Source of the DNA: a virus
Reading direction: 5' to 3' (one strand)
DNA: 33,259 nucleotides
IMG/VR virus record: IMGVR_UViG_3300029787_000189
Span: 1 to 33,259 of that record
The notes beneath the pieces were generated by a model, which did no database searches, had not been told where the DNA came from, and worked only from the letters and a program-made list of their open reading frames with translations. Shown in pieces: positions 14,392 through 25,200 of the stretch (the first letter of the stretch is position 1; the number at the start of each line of letters is the position of its first letter). Both the position numbers and the translations under genes were made by a program.

Positions 14392-15951
14392 ATGCCAAAT
14401 CAATTATCATTTGGTCCTAATTTGAATAGCGTGCCTGCACCACAACAGCAGACTTTAGCTACTAATTATTTGGACCTAGCTGGAACAACCGGAGAAGGTT
14501 GGGCACAGCAATATTTACCAGACCTAATGGAGAAAGAGGCTGAAGTGTTCGGACCAAGAACTATTTCAGGATTTTTATCTCAAATAGGTGCTGAAGAGTC
14601 TATGACTGCTGACCAAGTTGTTTGGTCTGAGCAAGGTAGATTACATTTATCTTATACTGGAGCTGTAGTAGATCTTGCCGGTGTTCAACACGGTACAGGT
14701 GCTGCTTCAACTACACTAATTGTTGAATCAGATATTGACGGAAACGTTTTATCTACTACTGCTGGTGTAACAGACCACGGTATTAGAGTTAACGATACTA
14801 TTATCGTTGCTAACTCTACAGAGGTTCATAAATGTTTAGTTGTAGCTGTTAGAGCTGCAGGTGGTACAGCCCCTGAAATCGATGTTGCTCCTTATGGAGT
14901 TGCAAACTTAACTAATAATGCTACTACTCAAACGTCAAACGGAACTACTATATTAGTTTATGGTTCTGAGTTTAGTAAAGGTGGTTCTTATCAAACTAGT
15001 TCTACTGGTGCTGGTACTTCTGCCGCTACTAACACAAGAGGCGCTAATGAGCCAGACTTTAAGTCTTTCTCAAACAAGCCAATTATCATGAAAGACTACT
15101 ACGAAGTATCTGGATCAGATGCATCTCGTATTGGTTGGGTAGAAGTTGCTTCTGAAATGGGTGCTTCTGGTTACTTATGGTACTTAAAAGCTGAGTCTGA
15201 TACTCGTGCTCGTTTTACTGACTATGTAGAAATGTCTATGTTAGAAGCTGAACTTGCTGTAACTGGCACTTCTTTAGTTGATGGCTCTGACTTACTTCCA
15301 GGATCTACAGCTGGTCAAGCTGGTGTTGGTACTGAAGGTTTATTTGCAGCTCTTGAAGACAGAGGTAACATTACCGCTGGTATTAACGGCATTAACCCTG
15401 CTATTGACTTAAATGAATTTGATGCTATTTTAGCTGAGTTCGATAAGCAAGGAGCTATTGAAGAAAACATGATCTTCTGTAACAGAGGTGTATCTCTTGC
15501 TATTGATGATATGCTAGCTTCAATGAACGGTTACTACGCTGGTGGTACTTCTTACGGAGTATTTGATAACTCTGAAGATATGGCTTTAAACTTAGGTTTC
15601 TCTGGATTCCGAAGAGGTTCTTATGACTTCTATAAGTCTGACTTCAGATACTTAAATGACAAAGCTACTCGTGGTGGTATTAATACTGCTGCTGGCGCTA
15701 ACGCTATCAGAGGATTATTTATTCCAGCTGGTACTTCAACTGTATACGATCAAATGTTAGGTAAAAACATTAAGCGTCCGTTCTTACACGTGCGTTTCCG
15801 TGCTTCTCAAACTGATGACCGTAGAATGAAGTCGTGGGTTACTGGATCTGTTGGAGCTGCTACAGCTGCATTAGATGCAATGCAAATTCACTTCTTAACT
15901 GAAAGATGTTTAGTAGTACAAGGTGCTAATAACTTCGTGTTAATGAAGTAA
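14392..15951 (+). CDS. Major capsid protein
   Basis: The 519-residue protein opens with a disordered Pro/Gln segment, then TNYLDLAGTTGEGWAQQYLP and the acidic EKEAEVFGPRTISGFLSQIG, an N-arm plus spine-helix pattern I associate with crAss-like and marine podovirus capsid proteins of HK97 fold. The middle contains Ser/Thr/Ala-rich loops (about 90-220, a probable insertion domain). The C-terminal third has KRPFLHVRFRASQTDDRRMK and ends ERCLVVQGANNFVLM. The codon choice differs from neighbours: CGT for arginine appears repeatedly in the second half, with more TTC, TAC and AAC, as expected for the most highly expressed gene. It follows the scaffold-like gene by 23 bp and is followed by a strong terminator. 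Hexamers and pentamers of it build the head. Confidence 0.85.
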   Translation: MPNQLSFGPNLNSVPAPQQQTLATNYLDLAGTTGEGWAQQYLPDLMEKEAEVFGPRTISGFLSQIGAEESMTADQVVWSEQGRLHLSYTGAVVDLAGVQHGTGAASTTLIVESDIDGNVLSTTAGVTDHGIRVNDTIIVANSTEVHKCLVVAVRAAGGTAPEIDVAPYGVANLTNNATTQTSNGTTILVYGSEFSKGGSYQTSSTGAGTSAATNTRGANEPDFKSFSNKPIIMKDYYEVSGSDASRIGWVEVASEMGASGYLWYLKAESDTRARFTDYVEMSMLEAELAVTGTSLVDGSDLLPGSTAGQAGVGTEGLFAALEDRGNITAGINGINPAIDLNEFDAILAEFDKQGAIEENMIFCNRGVSLAIDDMLASMNGYYAGGTSYGVFDNSEDMALNLGFSGFRRGSYDFYKSDFRYLNDKATRGGINTAAGANAIRGLFIPAGTSTVYDQMLGKNIKRPFLHVRFRASQTDDRRMKSWVTGSVGAATAALDAMQIHFLTERCLVVQGANNFVLMK

Positions 15952-15962
15952 ATTAATTATGG

Positions 15963-15991
15963 TCGAGGGCTACGGCCCTCGATCTTTTTTT
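15963..15991 (+). terminator. Intrinsic terminator after the major capsid gene
   Basis: TCGAGGGC (15963-15970) and GCCCTCGA (15975-15982) form a perfect 8-bp GC-rich stem around the loop TACG, followed at once by TCTTTTTTTAA. It starts 11 bp after the capsid stop codon and is the clearest rho-independent terminator in the window. It likely ends most capsid transcripts, letting the capsid region accumulate more mRNA than genes downstream, with readthrough or a new promoter feeding the rest. Confidence 0.9.
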
Positions 15992-15994
15992 AAC

Positions 15995-16011
15995 TTTTAT
16001 TATATTATATT
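15995..16011 (+). promoter_or_regulatory. A/T-only leader before the 280-residue gene
   Basis: The bases tttattatattatattat-type leader ends directly at ATG 16012 and is nearly the same as the leader before 13157. It follows the capsid terminator, so if the terminator is efficient a promoter must overlap this short stretch. None can be placed by eye. Confidence 0.35.
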
Positions 16012-16854
16012 ATGGCAAAAAAACAAACTGCAGCAAAAGCTGCGCCGAAAGTTGAAGTAGCACAACCAGAAATTAAAGCTACAAATGAAATGGTAGAGGT
16101 AGTTATAGAAAAACCTCAACCTAAAAAACCTAAGTGGGAAATAAAAGATAGAATGTACTATCTTAAAGGAAACAAAAAACCTATATCAAGATCTATTAAG
16201 TCTTCAGGTATTTATTGGTTTGACGAAGAAAAAGGTTACGAAAGAGAGTTGAAGAATTGTGAAAATCAAAGAACTTCTTTTGTAGACGAAATGCAAGGTG
16301 ATCAAAGATTAGAACACATAGTGTTTAGATCTGGAAGTTTATACGTGCCTAAAGCAAAAACAGTTTTACAAAAACTACTTTCTTTATACCACCCTGATAA
16401 AGATAGAATATATTACGAGCACAAACCTGTCGCTGTAGCTGAAAATGAGCTTGATGTTTTAGAAATGGAAATAGAAGCTTTAGATTTAGCTAGAAAAATT
16501 GATATAGATTTAGCTGAAGCTATCATGAGAGCAGAAGTAGGTTCTAGAGTCAATAAGTTAAGCTCTAAAGAACTTAAAAGAGATTTGCTGCTATTTGCAC
16601 GTAAAAATCCTAGACTGTTCTTAGAATTAGCCGCTGATGACAATGTGCAGCTTAGAAACTTTGGTATTAGAGCTACTGAGCTTGGAATTATTACACTTTC
16701 AACAGATCAGAGAAACTTTTTATGGGGATCTACTGGTAGAAAGTTAATGACTGTTCCATTTGACGAGCACCCATATACAGCTCTTGCTCACTGGTTTAAA
16801 ACTGACGAAGGTATGGAGATATACTCCAACATAGAAAAGCGCTTAAATGCGTAA
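16012..16854 (+). CDS. Hypothetical protein downstream of capsid gene, 280 aa
   Basis: After a Lys/Ala/Pro-rich flexible N-terminus (about 1-45) the protein has a module WEIKDRMYYLKGNKKPISRS with IYWFDEEKGYERELK, a beta-hairpin-rich region. RLEHIVFRSGSLYVPK follows, then a long helical C-terminal half containing SSKELKRDLLLFARKNPRLF and a terminal NFLWGSTGRKLMTVPFDEHP. The conserved-looking 'R-x-Y-Y-L' and 'FLWGSTGRKL' segments match a family common in marine phages just after the capsid gene, with no function known to me. No enzyme motif is seen. A minor head or neck role is likely from position; a host-takeover role is possible. Confidence 0.75.
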   Translation: MAKKQTAAKAAPKVEVAQPEIKATNEMVEVVIEKPQPKKPKWEIKDRMYYLKGNKKPISRSIKSSGIYWFDEEKGYERELKNCENQRTSFVDEMQGDQRLEHIVFRSGSLYVPKAKTVLQKLLSLYHPDKDRIYYEHKPVAVAENELDVLEMEIEALDLARKIDIDLAEAIMRAEVGSRVNKLSSKELKRDLLLFARKNPRLFLELAADDNVQLRNFGIRATELGIITLSTDQRNFLWGSTGRKLMTVPFDEHPYTALAHWFKTDEGMEIYSNIEKRLNA

Positions 16855-16866
16855 TCATTTATAGAA

Positions 16867-16894
16867 GAGTAACCACTCTTCGGGGTGGTTACTT
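16867..16894 (+). other. UUCG-capped stem-loop without a U-tract
   Basis: The segment from 16868 to 16893 pairs AGTAACCACTC with GGGTGGTTACT around a TTCG loop (11 pairs including one G-T). It begins 13 bp after the stop codon of the 280-residue gene. The C(UUCG)G cap is an exceptionally stable tetraloop. The bases after it (taactataaaaaaat) lack a T-run, so it is a poor intrinsic terminator on the plus strand and more likely a 3'-end stabiliser or processing barrier. Confidence 0.7.
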
Positions 16895-16913
16895 AACTAT
16901 AAAAAAATACAAC

Positions 16914-17951
16914 ATGCCGGTAAATATTAACACAGTATATCAAAGAGTTTTAGATATTGCTAATAAAGAGCAAAGAGGATATATAACACCTAAGCAGTTT
17001 AATATATTTGCTGAGCAAGCTCAAATGGAAATATTTGATAGCTATTTTTATAGCAGTGAAGTATATGGAAGGACAAAGCCTAACGATATTGAACACTCAG
17101 ATCGTCAAGACATTATTCAAGAAAAAATAGAGTTTTTTCAAAAAGAAATTTATGGTGCAGAAATAGCTTATCAGCCAGATGGCTTTAGAAGATATTTAAT
17201 GTATACTCCTGATGATTTCTATAAAATAGAAACTGTTTTAGTTGCTGATACATCTAGTAACAATTTATCGCCAGCAGAGTTTAGAGAAGGGGAATACACT
17301 GGTAGAGACGCGCTTGCTGTTTATAATCAAATACCTCCATCTCAAGAAAACTTTGAATATATTGATGAAGGACAAGTTTATGGTCCTAAAGCATACGTAG
17401 TTAATGAAGCTGAATATGTTAGTAAGAAAGAACTTATTAATATAATGGGTAATTCTTTAACTAGACCTACCATGAAAAGACCTGTTTACACTTTTGAAGG
17501 TAGACATAAAGACTTTATTAGAGTTTTTGGTAAAGATGGTTATCCTGATAACTATAGAGGTACTCAAAGATATTTTTTAGATCCTAGCTTTCCTGGTCAT
17601 CTTAACAATAACGAACTAATACCACCAGGTGATGGTAGAAGTCCTAGATTTAGAAACTTTGATCACAATGGAATATTAGATGTTGCTAATATATCACCTG
17701 AACTTTTAATAATAAACTATATTAGAAAACCAAAAACTCCTAGATGGGGTTATCAAGAGCAAGACTTAGGTCAAAGTAGATCACCAGTTTATGTACCTTT
17801 CTTTTCAACAAATTTTGAGCTACATGATTCAGAAGGTTCTAGTTTAGTTAATAAAATACTAGAGCTTTCAGGCGTTCACTTAAAACAAGCTGACATATCT
17901 CAAGTTGGTAGAACAAAAGGTCAAGAAAAATCACAAATGAGAAATAGATAA
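16914..17951 (+). CDS. Putative neck/connector structural protein, 345 aa
   Basis: The protein begins MPVNINTVYQRVLDIANKEQ, followed by RGYITPKQFNIFAEQAQMEI and FDSYFY. This helical opening is familiar from marine phage proteins encoded between the capsid and tail-adaptor genes. The rest is beta-rich with Pro/Gly/Tyr loops (YRGTQRYFLDPSFPGHLNN, INYIRKPKTPRWGY). The C-terminus is helical and basic (NKILELSGVHLKQADISQVG). The order capsid, this protein, adaptor, stabilization protein parallels the ring and adaptor genes of crAss-like phages, so a neck ring protein is inferred. No catalytic motif is present. It is followed by the adaptor gene after 1 nt. Confidence 0.65.
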   Translation: MPVNINTVYQRVLDIANKEQRGYITPKQFNIFAEQAQMEIFDSYFYSSEVYGRTKPNDIEHSDRQDIIQEKIEFFQKEIYGAEIAYQPDGFRRYLMYTPDDFYKIETVLVADTSSNNLSPAEFREGEYTGRDALAVYNQIPPSQENFEYIDEGQVYGPKAYVVNEAEYVSKKELINIMGNSLTRPTMKRPVYTFEGRHKDFIRVFGKDGYPDNYRGTQRYFLDPSFPGHLNNNELIPPGDGRSPRFRNFDHNGILDVANISPELLIINYIRKPKTPRWGYQEQDLGQSRSPVYVPFFSTNFELHDSEGSSLVNKILELSGVHLKQADISQVGRTKGQEKSQMRNR

Positions 17952-17952
17952 T

Positions 17953-19203
17953 ATGGCACAAGATTTTAGATTTGATAGAGAATACTATGGTGATAGATCA
18001 ATAGACCCAGGCGATGGATTTAAAGGTGGACACGGATATTCGTTTACTTCTTTACAAGACTTTCTTAATGGTTTTATGGTTTCTTATGTTGGCGAAGATA
18101 AAATAATAAGAAAAGCTAATAGAACTGAAGTATCTTTTTTTGCGCAGAGAGGCCTACAAGAATTAAGTTACGATACTTTAAAATCTTATGCAGCGCAAGA
18201 GTTTACCGTGCCTAACAACTTGTCTTTTATATTGCCAAAAGATTACGTGCAGTACACTAAAGTTTCAGTTGTTGATGGCAACGGTTTGTACAGACCTTTA
18301 TATCCAGAAAGAAGGACTGGCAACGCTTTTGCCATGGTACAAGATAAAGATGGTTTTCCTGATTTTGATACAGGTGATAATGGAGCTAACGACGGCGGTG
18401 GTCCTGACGGGTTTGATGATGTTTTTAGAATGCGTCAAAAAGCTCAAATAATAATTACTTGTAGGATAAGAAGCCTTGGTGCAACATCGGTAGATAACCC
18501 TATATATAGACTTTCTGACTTTACTGTAGGTACAGCTGAAGATGTTAAAAAAGGTTTAATGATAGAACAAAATAGAGACTATTCTAACGTTTTATTCAAT
18601 AATACTTTTAGAGGTGGAAGAAACATTGTTCAAGTTAGAAGAGACGCTTCTGGCGGTAACGACATTGCGCCACTAGTTCGCATGAACGAATTTATTGGTA
18701 CTGGTATTGATGAAACTATAAGCTTTGTAATACACGAGTCTGAAGCTTTAAAAAAATACAAATCAAGCTCTAGCAGCGTAAATAGCAATACTGTTTCTTA
18801 TGATCCAAACGTTGATAATGATCTTATGGACGTTTATGGCAGAAGATATGGTTTGCCATCTGAAAGAGCTCAAATAAATGGATCTTACTACATAGATCAT
18901 AGAACAGGTACAATACGCTTTGGATCTGTTTTAATTGGACAAACTGTAGTCTTAGAATATTTAAGTGATTCATTGTCTAGTGAAAATATGATGATAGTAC
19001 ACAAGTTTGCAGAAGAAGCATTGTATAAGCATGTTCAATATAACTTAGCTTCTGTTAGGTCTTATGTTACAGCAAACATGTTAAATTTGTTGAAAAAGGA
19101 AGCTAGAGCAGCTAAAAGAAACGCTAAGCTAAGACTATCAAACTTTAAGATAGAAGAGTTTGCGCAAGTATTAAGAAATCAAAACAAGTTTATTAAGCAT
19201 TAA
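17953..19203 (+). CDS. Tail adaptor / tail-tubular-A-like protein, 416 aa
   Basis: The N-terminal region contains LNGFMVSYVGEDKIIRKANR, then TEVSFFAQRGLQELSYDTLK and FILPKDYVQYTKVSVVDGNG, a helix-helix-strand arrangement that I associate with the gp4/TtpA-like adaptor that binds below the portal in podoviruses and crAss-like phages. The middle has an Asp/Gly-rich loop (about 130-150). The C-terminal part has YYIDHRTGTIRFGSVLIGQT and helices rich in Ala/Lys (LLKKEARAAKRNAKLRLSNF). The gene abuts the 2272-residue stabilization gene (2-nt gap), and together they would form the neck and tail barrel. No enzymatic motif is visible. Confidence 0.7.
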   Translation: MAQDFRFDREYYGDRSIDPGDGFKGGHGYSFTSLQDFLNGFMVSYVGEDKIIRKANRTEVSFFAQRGLQELSYDTLKSYAAQEFTVPNNLSFILPKDYVQYTKVSVVDGNGLYRPLYPERRTGNAFAMVQDKDGFPDFDTGDNGANDGGGPDGFDDVFRMRQKAQIIITCRIRSLGATSVDNPIYRLSDFTVGTAEDVKKGLMIEQNRDYSNVLFNNTFRGGRNIVQVRRDASGGNDIAPLVRMNEFIGTGIDETISFVIHESEALKKYKSSSSSVNSNTVSYDPNVDNDLMDVYGRRYGLPSERAQINGSYYIDHRTGTIRFGSVLIGQTVVLEYLSDSLSSENMMIVHKFAEEALYKHVQYNLASVRSYVTANMLNLLKKEARAAKRNAKLRLSNFKIEEFAQVLRNQNKFIKH

Positions 19204-19205
19204 GT

Positions 19206-22200
19206 ATGGCTGAATTAAAAAGAACTTTTGTTAAAGGCGGAATGAATCTTGACCTTGATGAGAGGCTAGTAGGCCAAGGTTTATATCGTGAAGCTATAAA
19301 TATTAGAGTTAGTAGTTCTTCTGAAGGTAACGAAGGCTCGTTAGAAACTGTAAAAGGTAGCTTTCTTGTTGCTCCAGGAGATTTATGGGATCATCAACTT
19401 GGATTTGGCCCTAGAAATACTTTTGGAAGAACAGTAGGTACAGCTGTAGATAAAACAAACGATAAAGCTTACCATTTTATTCAGCAGCATGTTTATGTTA
19501 ATTTTCTTCAGCAAGAGCCAGAAGGTTCTTTTAGCAATAGAGATGTAGCAATAATAGCAGATGCAATATACGAATATATACCAACAGGTGGCGCTGCAGC
19601 TGGAGACATAGACTTAGTGTTTAACGATGTTTATGAAATAAGAACTGTTGTTGAAAGCACTAATGTAGACGACAATGGATCATATATACAACTTCCTGCT
19701 GGTGGGCTGCAAGACTTAGACATTAGAGAAGATATGCGTATTCTTCAAGGGCAAGCTGCTATTGGAAACCCATTGTTAGTTAATGATTATGTTGATGGCG
19801 CGGCTTTAAATGGTAACCACCGTGATCCTAGTAATTTAGGTATAGATGCTTTTTATGTTGACTATGTTGATAGAGCTACTGATAGGGTTTATGTAAAAGA
19901 CGATCAAGGTGTTTTTGGAGCTTCTTTGGCTGGCGCAATGCAATATGCTACTTTTAGATCAAAAAGAATACTTAACTTTGATCTTGCTAATAGATATATA
20001 ACAGGTATAAATGTTTTTGACGGATTAATATTTTTTACAGACGGTAAACATGAGCCTAAAAAAATAAATATAAAACGATCTAAAGTAGGTACTTTATCAG
20101 CTGTTTCTGTATATCCAGACTGGATTAGTGATAGAAGATTTTTTCACACTAGACTTTTATTAGAAAATATTGATAACATAGCAGGCTTTCGAGGTGTACC
20201 ATACTACGATTTTTTTGGTAACATAGACAACGGTACTGGCGGTGTTATTGAATCACACTGTACTGTTATAAGACCAAATCCAGAAGAACATTTAAAAGTC
20301 TTAACTGATGTTGGTGAAGTTATTGTAGAAGACACTAGAATTACAGGCTCTAGAAAAGCTGTTATGACACATCCTTTTCCAATACATCCAGTTTGGGGTC
20401 AAGGAAAAATACTTCAATTTGTTGTTGCTTTTGCAAATGAAAACGCATTTTATGATGAAGCTGGAAACTTAATGTATGCAGGTTCAGCTAGTGGTGCATC
20501 AATTAATTTTGTAGACGATTATTATAATCTTAACTTTTTGTTTGGTGGCGGTAATTTTGCTCAAGCCGAAGTGCAAGAAACAAGAAACTCATTATGCTTA
20601 GATGTGCCTGACGCTTTAGCTTATGCTAACTTTGCAAACAGTCTTGGAGGGCCTAATGCGATTGGTAATGGTGGTGAACCTGTAACACCTACAGAAGGCG
20701 TAGGTGGTGGTACTCATGCTAGTGGACAATGGGAGGTTGGCGGACCTAATGAAATGACTGCAGACTCGCTTGTTTACCCGGCATACGGCCAAGGTAATGT
20801 TGCTGGGGCTGGTAATGGAGATGGTGAGACAAATAATCCTTATCCATTGTTTTATAAATATTTAAATACTGGCTTACATAAATACGAACAAGTATGGCCA
20901 ATATTTTCGCTTATTGATCCTAGTGTAGAAAATTTAATAGCACCAGGTCCTATGGCCGTAGCTGGTAATATTGATTTTGATTCTAGTTTAAATCTTGATG
21001 ATTTGGCTTTAGGAGATATTTGGGTTTTATACGCAGGAACTGCGGCAACTAGAGGAGGCGACGCACTTAACGTTCCGCATGCTAATCCTAACAGTAATGT
21101 ATTAACTTATTTTGAGCCTACAGCTAGTTTTACTGGCGCAAATTCTAACATAGCAGAAACTGCAGCAGCTATGTATGACTTTGCTCTTAATACTGATAAT
21201 CATCCAATTAATCAATCTTATCATTTAGGAGGTATTCTTGGGGCAACAAACGTTGTAGGTGGCGAGCAAAACTTAGCTACTGTTAGTAATTATTGGGGCC
21301 TTGGAGGTGATCCTGAAGGTCCGCTAAGAGATTATGTACATAACGGTAGAATTGATTTAGACGAAAATAATTTATATAGACCTACTGGGCCTGGAAGATT
21401 TGTAGTTCAACCTCACGGTTTTGAAGTTGGTGATATTGTAATATTAGAAGGGCAAGGTAATACTAGGCATGACATGACTGTAGGTAGATATACAGACGTT
21501 GATGTAGATGGTAATGAGTTTTACACTCCTGCTAGCGTATTATCAAGAGGTGGCAGTATGTTTGGCGGTGTAAATCCAGCTGACTGGTCGATACTTAATC
21601 AAGGTCATCAAGACAGTCTACCTGGATCAAGCGTTCAACACTCAAACCTAAGCGATCCTGCAGGTAATGGTGTTACAAACTTTAGGTATGCTACAAGAAA
21701 GCATGATGGTTTTGCTGATAGAGTTAAAGCTAAAATAGTAGGTATAGAACATGTAAACATGCGTGACAGTGGATATACTGTAAATGGAATTAATGTTGCC
21801 GCTAATGAAGATGGTACTGATGGTTGGAAAGATAATTTAGGTAATTCTTATAATGATCTTAGAAATAAGTTTATATTTTTAAGAGATGAATTTGTTGGTA
21901 ACCTTATAAACGACGGTACGCCTGACGTTGTACATGATGTAACATTAGATGATGGTTCAGAAGTATCTTTACAACCTAGTTTCTTTTCAACATCTCATTA
22001 CGCTAGCCAATATATTATAACTATTTCTATAGAAGAAAATAACTTAAAAACTGATCTTGATCCTACATTAAGAGTTGATTTGAGCAATAGACATATTGAA
22101 GAAGTGCAAGGCGCTAGCGGTGGTAGTTTAGTAGGTGAAGGTGACGGTAGAAAAAACGCTGCAATGTTACCGCTTGATTATAATGATAGAAAATCACCTT

Positions 22201-25200
22201 ATTGGAATAGAAATGATTTAGGCTGGGGATTTTATTCTAACAGTGGCGGTGGTATAGCTTATGATTCTCAAGATAATCCAAAGTATTATGGACCACCTTT
22301 ACCTCAAGTTTGGTCGGTTAGCGCAATATCTGAAGTTGATGGTGATTATGGTGGTAGACTAACAGATGAGAAAGCTTTGAGAGAAGCTATGCTTAGATTT
22401 ACGTATAGATACCAATATGAAGACAATGAGTATTCTGGTCTTGCACCTTTTACAACTGTTATTTGGAGAACATTAAATCAAAAAATAGACTGGCCAAATT
22501 ATTATATATCTTTAATAAACGAAATAAAAAATTTAAGATTAATAGACTGGAGGCCTAAAAACTTACCTCAAGACGTTAGAGCTGTAGAGTTGTTTGTTAA
22601 AAGCGAAGAAGCGAATAATATATATTCTGTAAAAAAATATGATTATAGAGACGGTGAGTTTAACTTGCCAGCTAACGGATCATACACTGGGCTACATCCA
22701 TTTAACAGCAATACTTTAGGATTAACATTAGATCCAAATCAAATATTAAGACCTTTTGACTCTGTGCCGAGAAGTGCTAAAGCTCAAGAAGTGAGTGCTA
22801 ATAGAATAATATATGGAAACTATTTAAAAGATTATAATTTAGATGAATCAGCTGCTGATGTTGTTAACAATGAGTTTGCTACTATTGATACTAATATAAA
22901 AGTAGATCTTGAAGTTGGATTATCTACTTATGTAAACCAAATTCAAGGAGAAGTAATTGGTCCTGATGGTAATCCTATATCTGTAGGTGTTAGCTCTGAT
23001 GACGGCGCTATAGAAATTTTTGAAGAAGCCTATTCAGGTGTTAATGCTAATTTTGGTGTACCTCAAGAGTCTATTAAATCATATAGGTCTTACCAAATAG
23101 GTATTGTGTATAGAGATGAGCTTGGTAGAGAAACACCAGTATTAACCAATAGAAGAGCTGTTATAAAAGTTAGTCCAGAAGATGCTAAAAAAACGCAAAG
23201 AATAACTGTTGCTGTTAAAACTCCACATCCTACTTGGGCTAAATCTTATAAGTTTTTTATTAAAGATATTTCTTTAGACTATCATGTTTTGCCATTAGAA
23301 CAAATTAGACATTTTGTCCAAACTGATAGTGATGACGATACTAGTGTTGAGGCTATAAACGCAGGGCTAACATCTAAAAGTAATAGTATACTAGTGTTTA
23401 GCTCTGATCATAGAAATAAAGTTCAAGAGGGCGATATACTAATACAAAAAAGAGCTCATAGAAAATCTGGATCGCCAGACCCAGTTCTTTCAAACGTAAC
23501 AAATCATTACGAGCCAGACAATCTTACTCTTGAATATGAAGTTCAAAAAATAAGAAATGAAGCGCCAGACGAACTTACGCCTGATTTAGGTCTTGAGGCT
23601 GATGATGACGCAGAGTTTGAAGGCAAGTTTTTTGTTTTTGTTAATACTGACAGACCTTTAATAGTAAACAACGATATAGGTCAACTGCCTGGTCCAAACA
23701 CAGCTAAAACGCAAGCTGTCTTTGAAACACTTCCAAAGCCAAACTACGACGTAGACTTATACTACGAAGCTTCTCAAGCATATCCAATAGTTTTAGATGA
23801 TGAAACCGACGAGCAGTTCGTTAAAGTAGGTCGTATGGTAGAAGCATATAGATATACAGCTTTCATTGGTGATGTAGGCGGTGCTTTAGGTTTAAACAGC
23901 GCTGCCGTTATAGGTGATACTGTTTTTCCTCAGCTGTACACGAACGACTCTGACGGTGATGGTGGTGTGAGTATTTTCGATACAGAAGTAACGCCAATAA
24001 CAGTTGTCAGTGTTAGAACTAACGTTGGAAGACATAGTATAAATGATGATTTATTTACAGAAATAAAACTAAGTGCACCGGTTACTTTAACTGTACCTGC
24101 AAATCCAGATCAATTAGTTTTAAAAATTCAAGAACATAGAGGCAGTAGATTAAACGTTGGAGAGTATATATATGTAACGCTAGCTCAAAGTGTTGTTGAT
24201 AGTGATACCATACTTGTTAGAAGACATACGCACTTGTCTAACTTTAGCTTAACAAACAACATTGTTACTCCTATAGCTTTACCCTACTATAATTGCTTTT
24301 GCTTTGGAAACGGTATAGAAATATCTACTGCTAAAAACTCTTTTAATGGCGCTAGAATACAAAAAGGAGTTAAAGCTTCTAGTATATATGATGATTACGC
24401 TCAAGTTAAAGTTGGAGAAGGTTTAATATTTTCAGGCATATATAATTCTTATAGTAGCTTTAATGAAACTAATCAGTTTATAGAAGCACTAGGCATAACA
24501 AAAAGATTTAATCCTGACCATGGAGACGTACAAAAATTGTTTTCAAGATCTAATGACTTATTAGTTCTTTGCGAAGATAAAGTTTTAAAAGTATTAGCTA
24601 ATAAAGACGCAATATTTAAAGCCGATTCAAATCCTGATTTAATAGCTACTAATAGAGTTTTAGGTCAATCTATCGCTTTTGATGGTGAGTATGGTATATC
24701 AAATAACCCAGAGTCTTTTGCTCATTATGGGTTTAGATCTTATTTTACAGATTCTAAACGTGGGGTTGTTATAAGGCTGTCAAAAGATGGTATGACTATA
24801 ATATCAGATCAAGGTATGGACTCTTATTTTAAAAATCATTTATGGAACACTAGACAAATTCACCTTGATAATCAACCGTCATTGCGCAAATATATATTTG
24901 GATCTTATAACATTGATAAAGGCGAGTATTTAGTTTCTGGCACAGGCTTTACTTTGCTTAACATTGAAGATCCAATTGAAGAAGGATTAACAGTTGCTTG
25001 GGATGAAAGCTTAAACGCTTGGACATCGTTTAGAACTTATACTACTATTGGTCAAGGTTATAGCTTAAAAAATCAATACTTTACGCCTTTTACCACTAGA
25101 ATATATCACCACGATAACCCTGGTGATTTTGGTCAATATGGTATTCACGATGGTTATCATAGTGGTCAGCCTAATAGATTTCATGATCCAAGAGTTGCAG

